This document shows, piece by piece, positions 24,825 to 41,638 of a DNA stretch of 64,000 bases; position 1 is the stretch's first letter; every line of letters begins with the position of its first letter. The stretch is from Bradyrhizobium cenepequi (GTDB lineage Bacteria > Pseudomonadota > Alphaproteobacteria > Rhizobiales > Xanthobacteraceae), in the NCBI RefSeq assembly GCF_020329485.1, contig NZ_JAGKJI010000021.1, forward strand, positions 50,930 through 114,929, read 5' to 3'. The position numbers were made by a program, and so were the translations under genes. The notes beneath the pieces are model-generated. The model had not been told where the DNA came from, searched no databases, and saw only the letters and a list, made by a program, of their open reading frames with translations.

Positions 24825-25343
24825 GTGGAACGAGCGGCAAAGAAAGAGGCGGTCGAACAGCTCAACGAGGTCTTCAAGACCACGGGAGTCGCGATCGTTG
24901 CTCACTATTCCGGCCTCACCGTCGCCCAGATGCAGACCCTGCGCAAGCAGATGAAGCAGGCGGGTGCATCGGTGAAGGTCTCGAAGAACCGTCTCGCCAA
25001 AATTGCTCTTGAAGGCACTGACGTCGCTGCCATCGGCACCCTCCTGAAGGGGCCGACCGTGATCGCTACCTCCAACGATCCGGTTGCGGCGCCAAAGGTT
25101 GCCATCGATTTCGCCAAGGCGAACGAGAAGTTCGTCATCCTCGGCGGCTCGATGGGCAAAACCGTCCTGAATGTCGATGGCGTCAAGGCGCTTGCCTCGC
25201 TGCCGTCGCTGGACGAACTGCGCGGCAAGCTCGTCGGCCTCATCGTAGCCCCGGCGACCAAGCTCGCTCAGCTCTCCAACGCGCCCGCGGCCAAGCTCGC
25301 GCGCGTCATTCAGGCTCATGCCTCAAAGGGCGAAGCGGCCTGA
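24825..25343 (+). CDS. rplJ: 50S ribosomal protein L10
   Basis: 172 residues from the GTG at 24825 (MERAAKKEAVEQLNEVFKTT), which has GGAGAGA eight bases upstream. An open frame extends to 24591 but crosses the structured leader. Signature residues include AHYSGLTVAQMQTLRKQM and VKVSKNRLAKIAL. The C-terminal helix ending VIQAHASKGEAA binds L12 dimers. It is the base of the L7/L12 stalk. The next gene, rplL, follows after 56 bases. Confidence 0.97.
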   Translation: MERAAKKEAVEQLNEVFKTTGVAIVAHYSGLTVAQMQTLRKQMKQAGASVKVSKNRLAKIALEGTDVAAIGTLLKGPTVIATSNDPVAAPKVAIDFAKANEKFVILGGSMGKTVLNVDGVKALASLPSLDELRGKLVGLIVAPATKLAQLSNAPAAKLARVIQAHASKGEAA

Positions 25344-25399
25344 TGGCCTTCGCAAAACTCAAACCCTGGTTCGAACCAAACGTTTAAGGAAACAGATCA

Positions 25400-25777
25400 A
25401 TGGCTGACTTGCAGAAAATCGTCGACGACCTCTCGAGCCTCACCGTGCTCGAAGCGGCCGAACTCGCAAAGCTCCTCGAAGAGAAGTGGGGCGTCTCCGC
25501 CGCTGCCGCCGTGGCAGTGGCTGGTCCCGCCGCCGGTGGCGCCGCCGCGGCTCCGGTCGAAGAGAAGACCGAGTTCACCGTCGTACTGGCCGGTGCCGGC
25601 GACAAGAAGATCGAGGTCATCAAGGAAGTCCGCGCCATCACCGGCCTGGGCCTGAAGGAAGCCAAGGACCTCGTCGAGGGCGCTCCGAAGCCGGTCAAGG
25701 AAGGCGTCAACAAGGAAGAAGCCGACAAGATCAAGGCCCAGCTCGAGAAGGCTGGCGCGAAGGTCGAGCTCAAGTAA
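25400..25777 (+). CDS. rplL: 50S ribosomal protein L7/L12
   Basis: 125 residues. The N-terminal dimerisation domain (LQKIVDDLSSLTVLEAAELA) is followed by an Ala/Gly/Pro hinge at about residues 35-55 and the factor-binding domain with KTEFTVVLAGAGDKKIEVIK and GLGLKEAKDLVEGAPKPVKE. It is present in multiple copies per ribosome and recruits EF-Tu and EF-G, both encoded further along. AAGGA lies ahead of the ATG. Confidence 0.98.
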   Translation: MADLQKIVDDLSSLTVLEAAELAKLLEEKWGVSAAAAVAVAGPAAGGAAAAPVEEKTEFTVVLAGAGDKKIEVIKEVRAITGLGLKEAKDLVEGAPKPVKEGVNKEEADKIKAQLEKAGAKVELK

Positions 25778-26275
25778 CCGCGAGTTACTGAGCCAAAATC
25801 CCGGGCGAGCGCCGCGGACCCGGGATCCGGCCTCGGACAGGGCGAGGCGCAGCCGCGCGCAATCCGGGGCAGGCCATGCAAAAGATGTGCGACGGGTTGT
25901 CGCGCTGCGCATGGTACACAAAAAAGTGTGGGGATTCGTGGGTTTAACCCTCGAATCTCCATGATCGCTATCCCATATCGGGCTGGCAGCGAAAAACACG
26001 GTTGGCGGCGGGGCGGCAGGTTCCCGACGCGATCCGTTGGGAGACAGGCAGATTTCGGGCTTTTTCAGTCCGTGAAGCGACAAGTTTTGACGGGCGGGTG
26101 CGTCAAGCGCCCCGCGCGTCCTTTTGCGTTTTGAAGGCCGCAAGAACGAATTGAGGATTTAGTTCCTGAATTTGGCCCTTGTTCCTTCCAGACGAATCGA
26201 AATTCAACCCGGGCGCGGCGGCAGTCGCGCTCCGGAAGGTTCGCCCCAAAAGGGCGGCGAAAATGAGAGGCCACG
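25778..26275 (+). other. 498-bp rplL-rpoB spacer with an attenuator-like hairpin
   Basis: No gene is seen. Just after rplL, ATCCCGGG (25798-25805) and CCCGGGAT (25819-25826) form an 8-bp stem with a 13-base loop and no T-run. In E. coli the same spacer holds an attenuator and an RNase III site that set the rpoBC to rplJL ratio, so this hairpin may do the same work. No sigma-70 promoter was recognised by eye. Confidence 0.55.
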
Positions 26276-30394
<4,119 letters not shown>

Positions 30395-30404
30395 CACGAC
30401 ACAT

Positions 30405-30429
30405 GATGCCCGGTTTCAAGCCGGGCATC
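30405..30429 (+). promoter_or_regulatory. 9-bp hairpin in the rpoB-rpoC spacer
   Basis: GATGCCCGG (30405-30413), loop TTTCAAG, CCGGGCATC (30421-30429), starting 11 bases after the rpoB stop. No T-run follows, so it is more likely a processing or mRNA stability element than a terminator; read-through is needed for rpoC. Confidence 0.45.
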
Positions 30430-30519
30430 CGCGCCTCGCAGCTATGTGCGAGCGGGGCGCTTGGTGAGCAGAGTTTCGGAATTTGCTGCCGGCTTTGACC
30501 GGCATGCGAGGAGAAGACC

Positions 30520-34719
<4,200 letters not shown>

Positions 34720-34747
34720 CACTCCGCAAAACTACGGTGCTCACGAA

Positions 34748-34773
34748 AAGGCCGGCTTTTTGCCGGCCTTTTT
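34748..34773 (+). terminator. Intrinsic terminator of the rpoBC transcript
   Basis: AAGGCCGGC (34748-34756), loop TTTTT, GCCGGCCTT (34762-34770) and a further TTT, 28 bases after the rpoC stop. A nine-pair GC-rich stem with a T-tail is the textbook form. Confidence 0.9.
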
Positions 34774-34898
34774 GCTGCTTTCCTTTACCGTTGCGCCGCA
34801 CGACCTTGCTTTGTTCATCTTTCCTTCAGACAGAAAAGCGCTTCTGCTAAAGCGGCTGAGGCCGGGCGCTCCGCGCGTCCGGTAGATACGGAATCCAC

Positions 34899-36953
34899 AT
34901 GCTTGATCTTGCAATCGTTGGCGGCGGCCCCGGCGGGCTGATGAGCGCCTGGTACTTGAAGCGGAAGCTTGGCGACCTCTGCCGCGTCACCATTTTCGAG
35001 GCGTCGGACCGGCTCGGCGGCAAGATCCTCACGCGCAAATTCGATTCCGCGCCCGCGACCTACGAGGCTGGCGTCGCCGAGATCTACGATTATTCGATGA
35101 CCGGCCCGGATCCGCTGCGCGAGCTGATCCAGCATTTCGGCCTGCAGACCATTCCGATGGATGCCGAGCAGGTCCAACTCGAAGGCGATCTCCTGAACGA
35201 TGTGCCGGGCATGCGCCGCAAATACGGCACGAAGACTGCCGACGCGATCGAAGCCTTTCGCAAGCGCTGCACCGAGATGATCTCGCCGGTCGAATATTAT
35301 GAGGGCGTCGGCGCCCACGACAACGAGCATCCCTGGGCCCGCAAGACCTGCGAAGAGCTGCTCGACGAGGAGGTCGAGGACCCGACCGCCAAGCGCTTCT
35401 TCAAGGTGATGGCGCGCTCGGACATCGCGACCGAGAGCCACAACACCAACGGCCTCAACGCGCTCAAGAATTTCGTGATGGATATCGACGGCTATATCAG
35501 CCTGTATTCGATCCAGAACGGCAATGAGCAGCTGATCGAATGCCTGCGCTCGGAAGTCGATGCCGACATTCAGTTCAATCATCGGGTGCTGAAAGTCGGC
35601 AAGGCCGGCAACGGCCGCTACCGCCTCAATATGATGAACGGGAAGGGGCCGGAGGCGCGTGACTTCGACCTCGTGCTGGTCTGCCTGCCGCATTCCTGGC
35701 TCGCCACGCTCGGCTGGGACGGCGAGCAATTGCGCCAGTCGATGGTCAAGCACATCGCCTATTTCGACCGGCCTGCGCATTACCTGCGGGTCTCGATCCT
35801 GTTCGACGAACCGTTCTGGGGCGAGAAGATACCGGGCTCCTGGTTCATGTCGGAAGCATTCGGCGGCTGCTGCGTCTACAACGAAGGCTCGCGCCACGAT
35901 GTCGGCCGGCACGGCGTTCTAAACTGGCTGATCGCCGGTTCGGACGCGCTTGCCTTTGCCAATCTCAGCGACCAGGAACTGATCGACGCTGCGCTGAAGT
36001 CGCTGCCGGCTTCGTTCGGCAACGCGCGCGAGCATTTCCTCGAGGGCAAGATCCACCGCTGGCTCAGCTCCGTGAACGCGCTGCCCGGCGGCCTCCTGGC
36101 GCGCGACGTCATGACCAACCATCGTCCCGAGCCGAAGGAGCATCCCGGCATCGTCGTGGTCGGTGACTATCTGTTCGATTCGACGCTGAACGGCCTGCTC
36201 GATTCCTCCGATGCCGCGACCGACATCATCCTGACCGAGATGATCCGGCTGCGCCGTGCCCGCACCCAGGCCGAGCGACCGCTGTCGGATAAGATCGACC
36301 GCGATTATTTCGAGAATTATCGCGGGCTTGGCCCGTACAGCGAAGCGTGGCGCCACTTCACCGATCCCGCGCTGCTGATGGAGATGATCCAGATCGTCTG
36401 GGGCAGGGAGAAGGGCTACAAGCTCCTGGTGGCGGGCTCGGCGAGCGGCGAACTGGTCGGCGCGCTGCGCGAGCGCGGGGTCGATGCCTGGGGTGTCGAG
36501 AACAACCGCTTCATCCACGGCAAGACGCCGAAGGAGCTGAAGACGTACAACAAGCTCGGCGCGGTCGTCGACCTGCCGTTCGCCGACAACGAATTCGACT
36601 TTGTGTTCGAGACCAGCCTCTGCCATCTCGGCGGAAGGCAGGTCGTGCGCGCGGTGCGCGAATTGCATCGCGTGGTCAAGACCGGCCTCGTGTTTGGCTC
36701 GGTGACATCCGACCTCGCGCCCGGCTTGATCGACCGCTACGATCTGTTGCGTGGCGTAAAGAAGCTCGCCACCTGGTGGGAATGGTCGGAACTGTTCTTC
36801 GGCAACGGCTTTGATCTCGCCGCCCACCAGCGCAACTGCACCGAGGCGCTGTGGGCCGCGGCGCGCGCCGCCAACAAGGGGCCTGGCTACTGGTACGGCG
36901 ATTCCGATGCCTTGCGCTATTCGTTCTTCGACAAGGTCGAGGACGAGGATTGA
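34899..36953 (+). CDS. FAD-dependent oxidoreductase (amine-oxidase-like) fused to a C-terminal methyltransferase-like domain
   Basis: 684 residues. The first part (1-450) is an NAD(P)/FAD-binding amine oxidase or protoporphyrinogen oxidase-like fold: LAIVGGGPGGLMSAWYLKRK binds the ADP part, EASDRLGGKIL follows, and GIVVVGDYLFDSTLNGLLDS closes the FAD site near residues 415-435. The second part (about 480-684) looks like a class I SAM-dependent methyltransferase: KLLVAGSASGELVGALRERG in the motif I place, then DLPFADNEFDFVFETSLCHL as motif II and RAVRELHRVVKTGLVFGSV. The motif I glycines are partly changed (AGSASGE), so SAM binding needs proof. The substrate is unknown. It heads the block between rpoC and rpsL, 120 bases before an ABC exporter. 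Confidence 0.8.
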   Translation: MLDLAIVGGGPGGLMSAWYLKRKLGDLCRVTIFEASDRLGGKILTRKFDSAPATYEAGVAEIYDYSMTGPDPLRELIQHFGLQTIPMDAEQVQLEGDLLNDVPGMRRKYGTKTADAIEAFRKRCTEMISPVEYYEGVGAHDNEHPWARKTCEELLDEEVEDPTAKRFFKVMARSDIATESHNTNGLNALKNFVMDIDGYISLYSIQNGNEQLIECLRSEVDADIQFNHRVLKVGKAGNGRYRLNMMNGKGPEARDFDLVLVCLPHSWLATLGWDGEQLRQSMVKHIAYFDRPAHYLRVSILFDEPFWGEKIPGSWFMSEAFGGCCVYNEGSRHDVGRHGVLNWLIAGSDALAFANLSDQELIDAALKSLPASFGNAREHFLEGKIHRWLSSVNALPGGLLARDVMTNHRPEPKEHPGIVVVGDYLFDSTLNGLLDSSDAATDIILTEMIRLRRARTQAERPLSDKIDRDYFENYRGLGPYSEAWRHFTDPALLMEMIQIVWGREKGYKLLVAGSASGELVGALRERGVDAWGVENNRFIHGKTPKELKTYNKLGAVVDLPFADNEFDFVFETSLCHLGGRQVVRAVRELHRVVKTGLVFGSVTSDLAPGLIDRYDLLRGVKKLATWWEWSELFFGNGFDLAAHQRNCTEALWAAARAANKGPGYWYGDSDALRYSFFDKVEDED

Positions 36954-37073
36954 CTGGTGTAACCAGCCGGTTCAATTGCTTTGCCCAATCCTTGCTGATC
37001 GCATAGAATCGGCAGCATAGCGCTGTCGCACTCGATTTGCGGTCATGCCGACCGTGCAGTATCGGTTGGTTTC

Positions 37074-39104
37074 ATGGCATCGAAGCCCCCTTCATCTGAC
37101 GGTCACAATCCGGTTGCGACGGATGAACTCGAGCTGAAAAAGAAGCTCGGGGCGAGCGTCGATTCCGCTGTGTCCCGACCCGGCGGGAAGCCTTCGTCCG
37201 CATCGTCGCCTCCCGCTGATGACGACGAAGCCGACGACGAGAACGAAGTCGAACTCGATGACGATGATGAGGAAGAGGACCTCGTCGTCTTCACCGCCAA
37301 GGAAGCAGCCGGCGCGCTCGCCACCATCTACGGCTTCGTCAAGCCATATCTGGCCAACTACAAGCGGATGCTGGTGTTCGTCAGCTTCGGCGTCGTGGTC
37401 GAGACGTTATTCAACGTCATCATGCCACTCAGCCTGAAGTTCCTGATCGACGATGCGCTTGGCGAGGAAGATTTTCAGGCGCTCTACAAGATCCTCGGCG
37501 TGCTCGCGGCCGCCGGGATCATCACCTCCATCATCGCGGTCTGGTACGAACGCTGGGATGCGCGGCTGGCCGCCTGCATCATTTCCGACGTCCGGACCAG
37601 ACTGTTCGAGCACGTCCAGAACCTGCCTGCGGCCTATTTTGCCCGCACCAAGCGAGGCGAGATCCTGTCGCGGTTCTCGATTGACCTTTCGGCTTTCGAG
37701 GGTTCGGTCAAGAGCTTCGCCAACAGCGCGGCCCTGCCGTTCCTGGAACTGATCGCGGGCATTATCCTGATGCTGTTCCTGAGCTGGCAGCTCGCTGCGG
37801 TCGCGCTCCTGGTGTTTCCGATCACGCTGATCGGGCCGCGGATCCTGACCCCGAAAGCGGTGCAGGCCAATTACGAGCAGAAGCTGAACGAGGCCGCGCT
37901 GCTCGGCACCGTGCAGGAGAATGTCGCCGCGCAGGCGGTGGTGAAGGCGTTCAATCTGCAGCGCCGCGCGCTCGGCTGGTTCACGATGCGCAACAACGAC
38001 GTGCGCCTGAAGGCAGCGTCGGCCATGTTCCTGTCGACCATGGTGGAGCGCACCGTCACCATCGCGGTGCTGCTGTTGCACCTCGTGGTGCTCGCGATCG
38101 GCGCCTATCTCGCCACCAAGGGCCAGATCACGATCGGCACCTTCGTCACCTTCGAGAGTGCGTTCTGGGAGGTGTCCTACAACATCGCGCACCTCATGCA
38201 CTTCATCCCGGTATCGATCCAGTCGGCGGCGGCGGTGCGCCACATCCAGGAGCTCGTGGACGAGCCGACGCGCGGTGCTGACCGGCCAGGCGCGCCGGAC
38301 CTGCCGCGCATCTCCAATGACATCACCTTCGAACGCGTGACGTTCCGGTACGAGGGCAGCCAGGCGCCGGTGCTGGACAATTTCAGCCTCAGGCTCAAGG
38401 TTGGCCGGCGCATCGCGATCGTCGGTCGCTCTGGCTCCGGCAAGAGCACGCTGCTCAACCTGATCCTGCGGCTTTACGTCCCGGACGAGGGCCGGGTCAC
38501 CATCGACGGCGTCGATATCCGCAAGGTGACGCGCGAATCGCTCAGACGGAGCATGGCAGTCGTGTTCCAGGAGAACATGCTGTTCAACATGTCGATCCGC
38601 GAGAATATCCGTCTCGGCAAGGAAGGCGCGAGTGACGAGGAGGTCGTGGACGCTGCGCGCAAGGCCGAGATCCACCGCTTCATCATGAGCCTGCCCCAGA
38701 AATACGACACCGTGGTCGGGGAGCGCGGCGAGACGCTGTCGGGCGGCCAGCGCCAGCGCATCGCAATCGCGCGCGCCATCATCCGCAATCCGTCCGTGCT
38801 GCTGCTCGACGAAGCCACCTCGGCCCTCGACCAGACCACGGAGGCCGCGATCAACCGCACGCTGTTCAAGGTGGCCGCGGGCCGCACCATGATCTGGTCG
38901 ACGCACCGGCTGACCTCGGTGGTCGACATGGACGAGATCATCGTGTTCTCCGGCGGCAAGGCGATCGAGCGCGGCACGCATGCCGAGTTGCTCGCGGCGG
39001 GCGGCGCCTACCGCAAGCTCTGGGACGACCAGGGCCACGTGGCGCACAATGCCGCCGCGCAGGCCAACGACGACAATGATGATAAGGAGGACGACGAGGA
39101 GTGA
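37074..39104 (+). CDS. ABC transporter, fused permease-ATPase exporter (MsbA-type) with acidic tails
   Basis: 676 residues. After a low-complexity N-terminus of about 85 residues, rich in Ser/Pro then Asp/Glu (ELDDDDEEEDL), a six-helix type I exporter domain spans about 90-390. The ATPase domain carries Walker A GRSGSGKST, signature LSGGQRQRIAIARAI, Walker B SVLLLDEATSALD and the H-loop STHRL. The C-terminus again is acidic (NDDNDDKEDDEE). Acidic tails are not usual in MsbA. It probably exports a lipid or a lipid-linked product as a homodimer in the inner membrane; its neighbours suggest the cargo is made by the flanking enzymes, but this is inference. Confidence 0.9.
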   Translation: MASKPPSSDGHNPVATDELELKKKLGASVDSAVSRPGGKPSSASSPPADDDEADDENEVELDDDDEEEDLVVFTAKEAAGALATIYGFVKPYLANYKRMLVFVSFGVVVETLFNVIMPLSLKFLIDDALGEEDFQALYKILGVLAAAGIITSIIAVWYERWDARLAACIISDVRTRLFEHVQNLPAAYFARTKRGEILSRFSIDLSAFEGSVKSFANSAALPFLELIAGIILMLFLSWQLAAVALLVFPITLIGPRILTPKAVQANYEQKLNEAALLGTVQENVAAQAVVKAFNLQRRALGWFTMRNNDVRLKAASAMFLSTMVERTVTIAVLLLHLVVLAIGAYLATKGQITIGTFVTFESAFWEVSYNIAHLMHFIPVSIQSAAAVRHIQELVDEPTRGADRPGAPDLPRISNDITFERVTFRYEGSQAPVLDNFSLRLKVGRRIAIVGRSGSGKSTLLNLILRLYVPDEGRVTIDGVDIRKVTRESLRRSMAVVFQENMLFNMSIRENIRLGKEGASDEEVVDAARKAEIHRFIMSLPQKYDTVVGERGETLSGGQRQRIAIARAIIRNPSVLLLDEATSALDQTTEAAINRTLFKVAAGRTMIWSTHRLTSVVDMDEIIVFSGGKAIERGTHAELLAAGGAYRKLWDDQGHVAHNAAAQANDDNDDKEDDEE

Positions 39105-39108
39105 TCGC

Positions 39109-40287
39109 TTAGCTTGACGTCGCGATCGGGCCTTGCCGCGCGGGACGAACCGCGCCAGCGGTGGCGTAGCGGACCCCCTGCGCCAAGCGGAACACGAAGC
39201 GACCCCACCGTCCGGCGCGCCAGGTCAGGCCATGATCGATCGACAGCGAACGAAGGTGGTAGGCCTTGGCCAGCGATCTTGCCTCGCAGTCCTGTTTGAT
39301 CGGATCGTCGTAGAACGCCTGGATCTTCCGCACATCCATGCCGTCGCTTGAAAGCCACGCCGGGATGTAGACGTTGCACAGCCGCTCGACGTCGGTGAAC
39401 ACCTTGTTGGTGCCGGTGCCGGCGGCCGGGCAGGAGGTCGAGAAGGCGTCGCCAACCAGGACGATGCCGGGCTGCAGATATCCTTCGGTGACGTAGAGGT
39501 CGGCCGGCCTGATCCTGATCGGCCCGGAGACGATGAAGCCTCCGGTCATGCGCGCAAGCCCCGGCATCGTGCTGAGCATGGTCGCTTCCGGCGCCTGCCT
39601 GAACTGCTGCAGCCACGGGTCGGTCATGTCGCGGTAGACCATGAAATTGGCGCGCATCGTTCCGTCGATCGGAAACAGCGAAAGGTAGGCCATGCGCGCA
39701 CTCGGTCGGGCCGGCCAATAGGTCAGCGCAGGAAAATCGAACGCCACGCGGTTGGCCGGCACGACATCGAAGCCCAGCGTGATCGAGTGGCACGTGCTGA
39801 TGATGCGGCGCTGCATGCCGAGCGTATGGCGCAAGCCCGTATTCAGGCCGTTAGCGAGCACGATGAGCCTTGCCGAGACTTCCTCGTTGTTCGACAGCAC
39901 GATCTTCTGCCGGTCGGCGCTGTTCGAAACGGCGTAGGCCTTGGCATGGATGATCTCGATATCGCCGGGAATCTGCGCACGCACGGTGTTGACCAGCGTG
40001 TCGTAGAGAATGCCGTGCTGATCGCTCGGCTTCTTCGCGACGACATAGCCGAACCGCGCCTCCCATACCTGGCCATCCAGCGTCGTGGCGCGCAGCGTCC
40101 GCTCGGCGAGGCCGGTCCTGCGCAACAGCTCGAGTTGATCTCCGCCGAGCTTCTCGCAGCGCAGCTCGGGCGGGTAGCTCAGATGCGGGTCGATCAGGCA
40201 GGCCGGGATGCCTGCGCGTCCGAGCATCGCTGCGGCGGTCGAGCCGGCGAGCCCGCCGCCGATGATGGCAACATCCGTGTAGCGCAT
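39109..40287 (-). CDS. FAD-dependent oxidoreductase (geranylgeranyl reductase/halogenase-like)
   Basis: 392 residues from the ATG (complement 40285-40287); AGAGG lies upstream, and a longer frame to 40632 would overlap the divergent gene. N-terminal FAD motif VAIIGGGLAGSTAAAMLGRA then IDPHLSYPPELRCEKL, where Cys-Glu-Lys follows the arginine as in the group with BchP/ChlP-like reductases; the second FAD motif is IVLVGDAFSTSCPAAGTGTN near residues 285-305. It is a flavin monooxygenase or reductase acting on a hydrophobic substrate. It converges with the ABC exporter (4-bp gap) and is divergent from the acyltransferase gene. Confidence 0.85.
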   Translation of the reverse strand: MRYTDVAIIGGGLAGSTAAAMLGRAGIPACLIDPHLSYPPELRCEKLGGDQLELLRRTGLAERTLRATTLDGQVWEARFGYVVAKKPSDQHGILYDTLVNTVRAQIPGDIEIIHAKAYAVSNSADRQKIVLSNNEEVSARLIVLANGLNTGLRHTLGMQRRIISTCHSITLGFDVVPANRVAFDFPALTYWPARPSARMAYLSLFPIDGTMRANFMVYRDMTDPWLQQFRQAPEATMLSTMPGLARMTGGFIVSGPIRIRPADLYVTEGYLQPGIVLVGDAFSTSCPAAGTGTNKVFTDVERLCNVYIPAWLSSDGMDVRKIQAFYDDPIKQDCEARSLAKAYHLRSLSIDHGLTWRAGRWGRFVFRLAQGVRYATAGAVRPARQGPIATSS

Positions 40288-40441
40288 GGGTCTTGCCTCT
40301 GATCGCAAGGCTCCATGCATGGCCGAGAATGGCAAAGGAACCCTGAACTGGTGCTTCACAATCCAGTCAGTCGCGTATCTGCTTAATTGAAAAGCAATGT
40401 CCGGCAAAGACGATTGGCGCGGTCGGAGAGCGCGAATTTCG

Positions 40442-41638
40442 ATGATCACGGTAACGATTGATTCACCCAGGCTGGACATCGCCCCGCAATGGGACGAGCT
40501 CGTGCGGCGTGCCTCGTCGAACGCATTCATGAATCCGGCGGCGCTTGCGACGGCCGTTGCGACCGACTTTGCCAAGTTGCGCGTGCTGCTGGCTTGGGAG
40601 CTGGGCGCTTCACAGCGCAGGCTCGTGGGCATCTGGGCCTTGCAGGTGCGGCAGGTCGTGCCGCTGTGGCCGAAAGTGTCGGAAGCGCTGCCCTACAACT
40701 ACGCTTTTCTCTCTAGCCCCGTCGTCGATCCGGCTTTCTCCGATCAGGTCCTTCCCGCATTTCTCGCCGCGATCGAACAAGACCCGCTGCTGTCTGATGT
40801 CCTCAGCCTCACGTCGTTCGACGCGGAATGCCCGAGCTATGCGGCCATGTCGAAATGGCTGGCCGCGCGCGGCATCGAGCCATTGATCGTTGCAACGAGC
40901 AGCCGCCCCTTCGTGACGAAAGAATTCGGTGTGAAGCGTAGCGGCTCCACGCGGAAGAAACTGCGTCAGGACTGGAACAGATTGTCGGCGCTTGGTGTCG
41001 TCGATGTCGTCAACGATCGGTCACCGGGCGCGGTCCGCCAGGCGTTCGAGACATTTCTGGCGATGGAGAAGGCAAGTTGGAAAGGCGAGCGGGGCACGGC
41101 CGTGCTCTCGGATGCCCGTGATGCCGACTTCACCAGGCAGTTGGTGCAGAATCTGGCGGACCGGGAGGCGTGTTCCGTCGCCCTGCTGCAGGTGAACGGC
41201 GATGTCGCCGCGGCGCAAGTGCTGATGTATTGCGGCTCGACCGCCTATACTTGGAAGACTGCGTATAATGCGCAGTTCGCGCGATATTCACCCGGCCATC
41301 TGCTCGTCGACAAGGTGACCGATCAGTTGTTCGCGCAGCCCGAGATTGAGGCGATCAATTCCTGCGCGGCCGAAGATAGTTTCATGGCCCAGCTATGGGC
41401 CGGCCGCCGGACCATGCTCGATCTGCTCTTCGACGTCAGGGGAACGAAGTCGCTGGGCTACCGGATGGAGGCCGGCCGGCTGCTCGGCTACCATCTCCTG
41501 CGGCGTCTGCGGCACCGCTTCCGGCAGCATCGTCCGGCGTCCGCCGCCAGCAAGGCGCCGCAGCGCGGCTCGACCAAGCCGGAAAAGGAAGCAAGCGCCG
41601 CGTTGCGCTCGCCGGCCAAGGCCGAAGTCGGCCACTGA
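40442..41638 (+). CDS. FemAB/BioF2-like GNAT-fold acyltransferase
   Basis: 398 residues from the ATG at 40442 (MITVTIDSPRLDIAPQWDEL), which has GGAGAG 11 bases ahead and matches the usual start of the family; an in-frame ATG at 40397 is possible. The BioF2/CelD-type acetyltransferase half spans about 160-340, with SGSTRKKLRQDWNRLSALG as the R-K-rich segment, FLAMEKASWKGERGTAVLSD, and YTWKTAYNAQFARYSPGHLL as the acyl-CoA or aminoacyl-tRNA site. The C-terminal 50 residues are basic. CelD-like members act in polysaccharide or lipid acylation. It shares a divergent promoter region with the FAD oxidoreductase. Confidence 0.8.
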   Translation: MITVTIDSPRLDIAPQWDELVRRASSNAFMNPAALATAVATDFAKLRVLLAWELGASQRRLVGIWALQVRQVVPLWPKVSEALPYNYAFLSSPVVDPAFSDQVLPAFLAAIEQDPLLSDVLSLTSFDAECPSYAAMSKWLAARGIEPLIVATSSRPFVTKEFGVKRSGSTRKKLRQDWNRLSALGVVDVVNDRSPGAVRQAFETFLAMEKASWKGERGTAVLSDARDADFTRQLVQNLADREACSVALLQVNGDVAAAQVLMYCGSTAYTWKTAYNAQFARYSPGHLLVDKVTDQLFAQPEIEAINSCAAEDSFMAQLWAGRRTMLDLLFDVRGTKSLGYRMEAGRLLGYHLLRRLRHRFRQHRPASAASKAPQRGSTKPEKEASAALRSPAKAEVGH

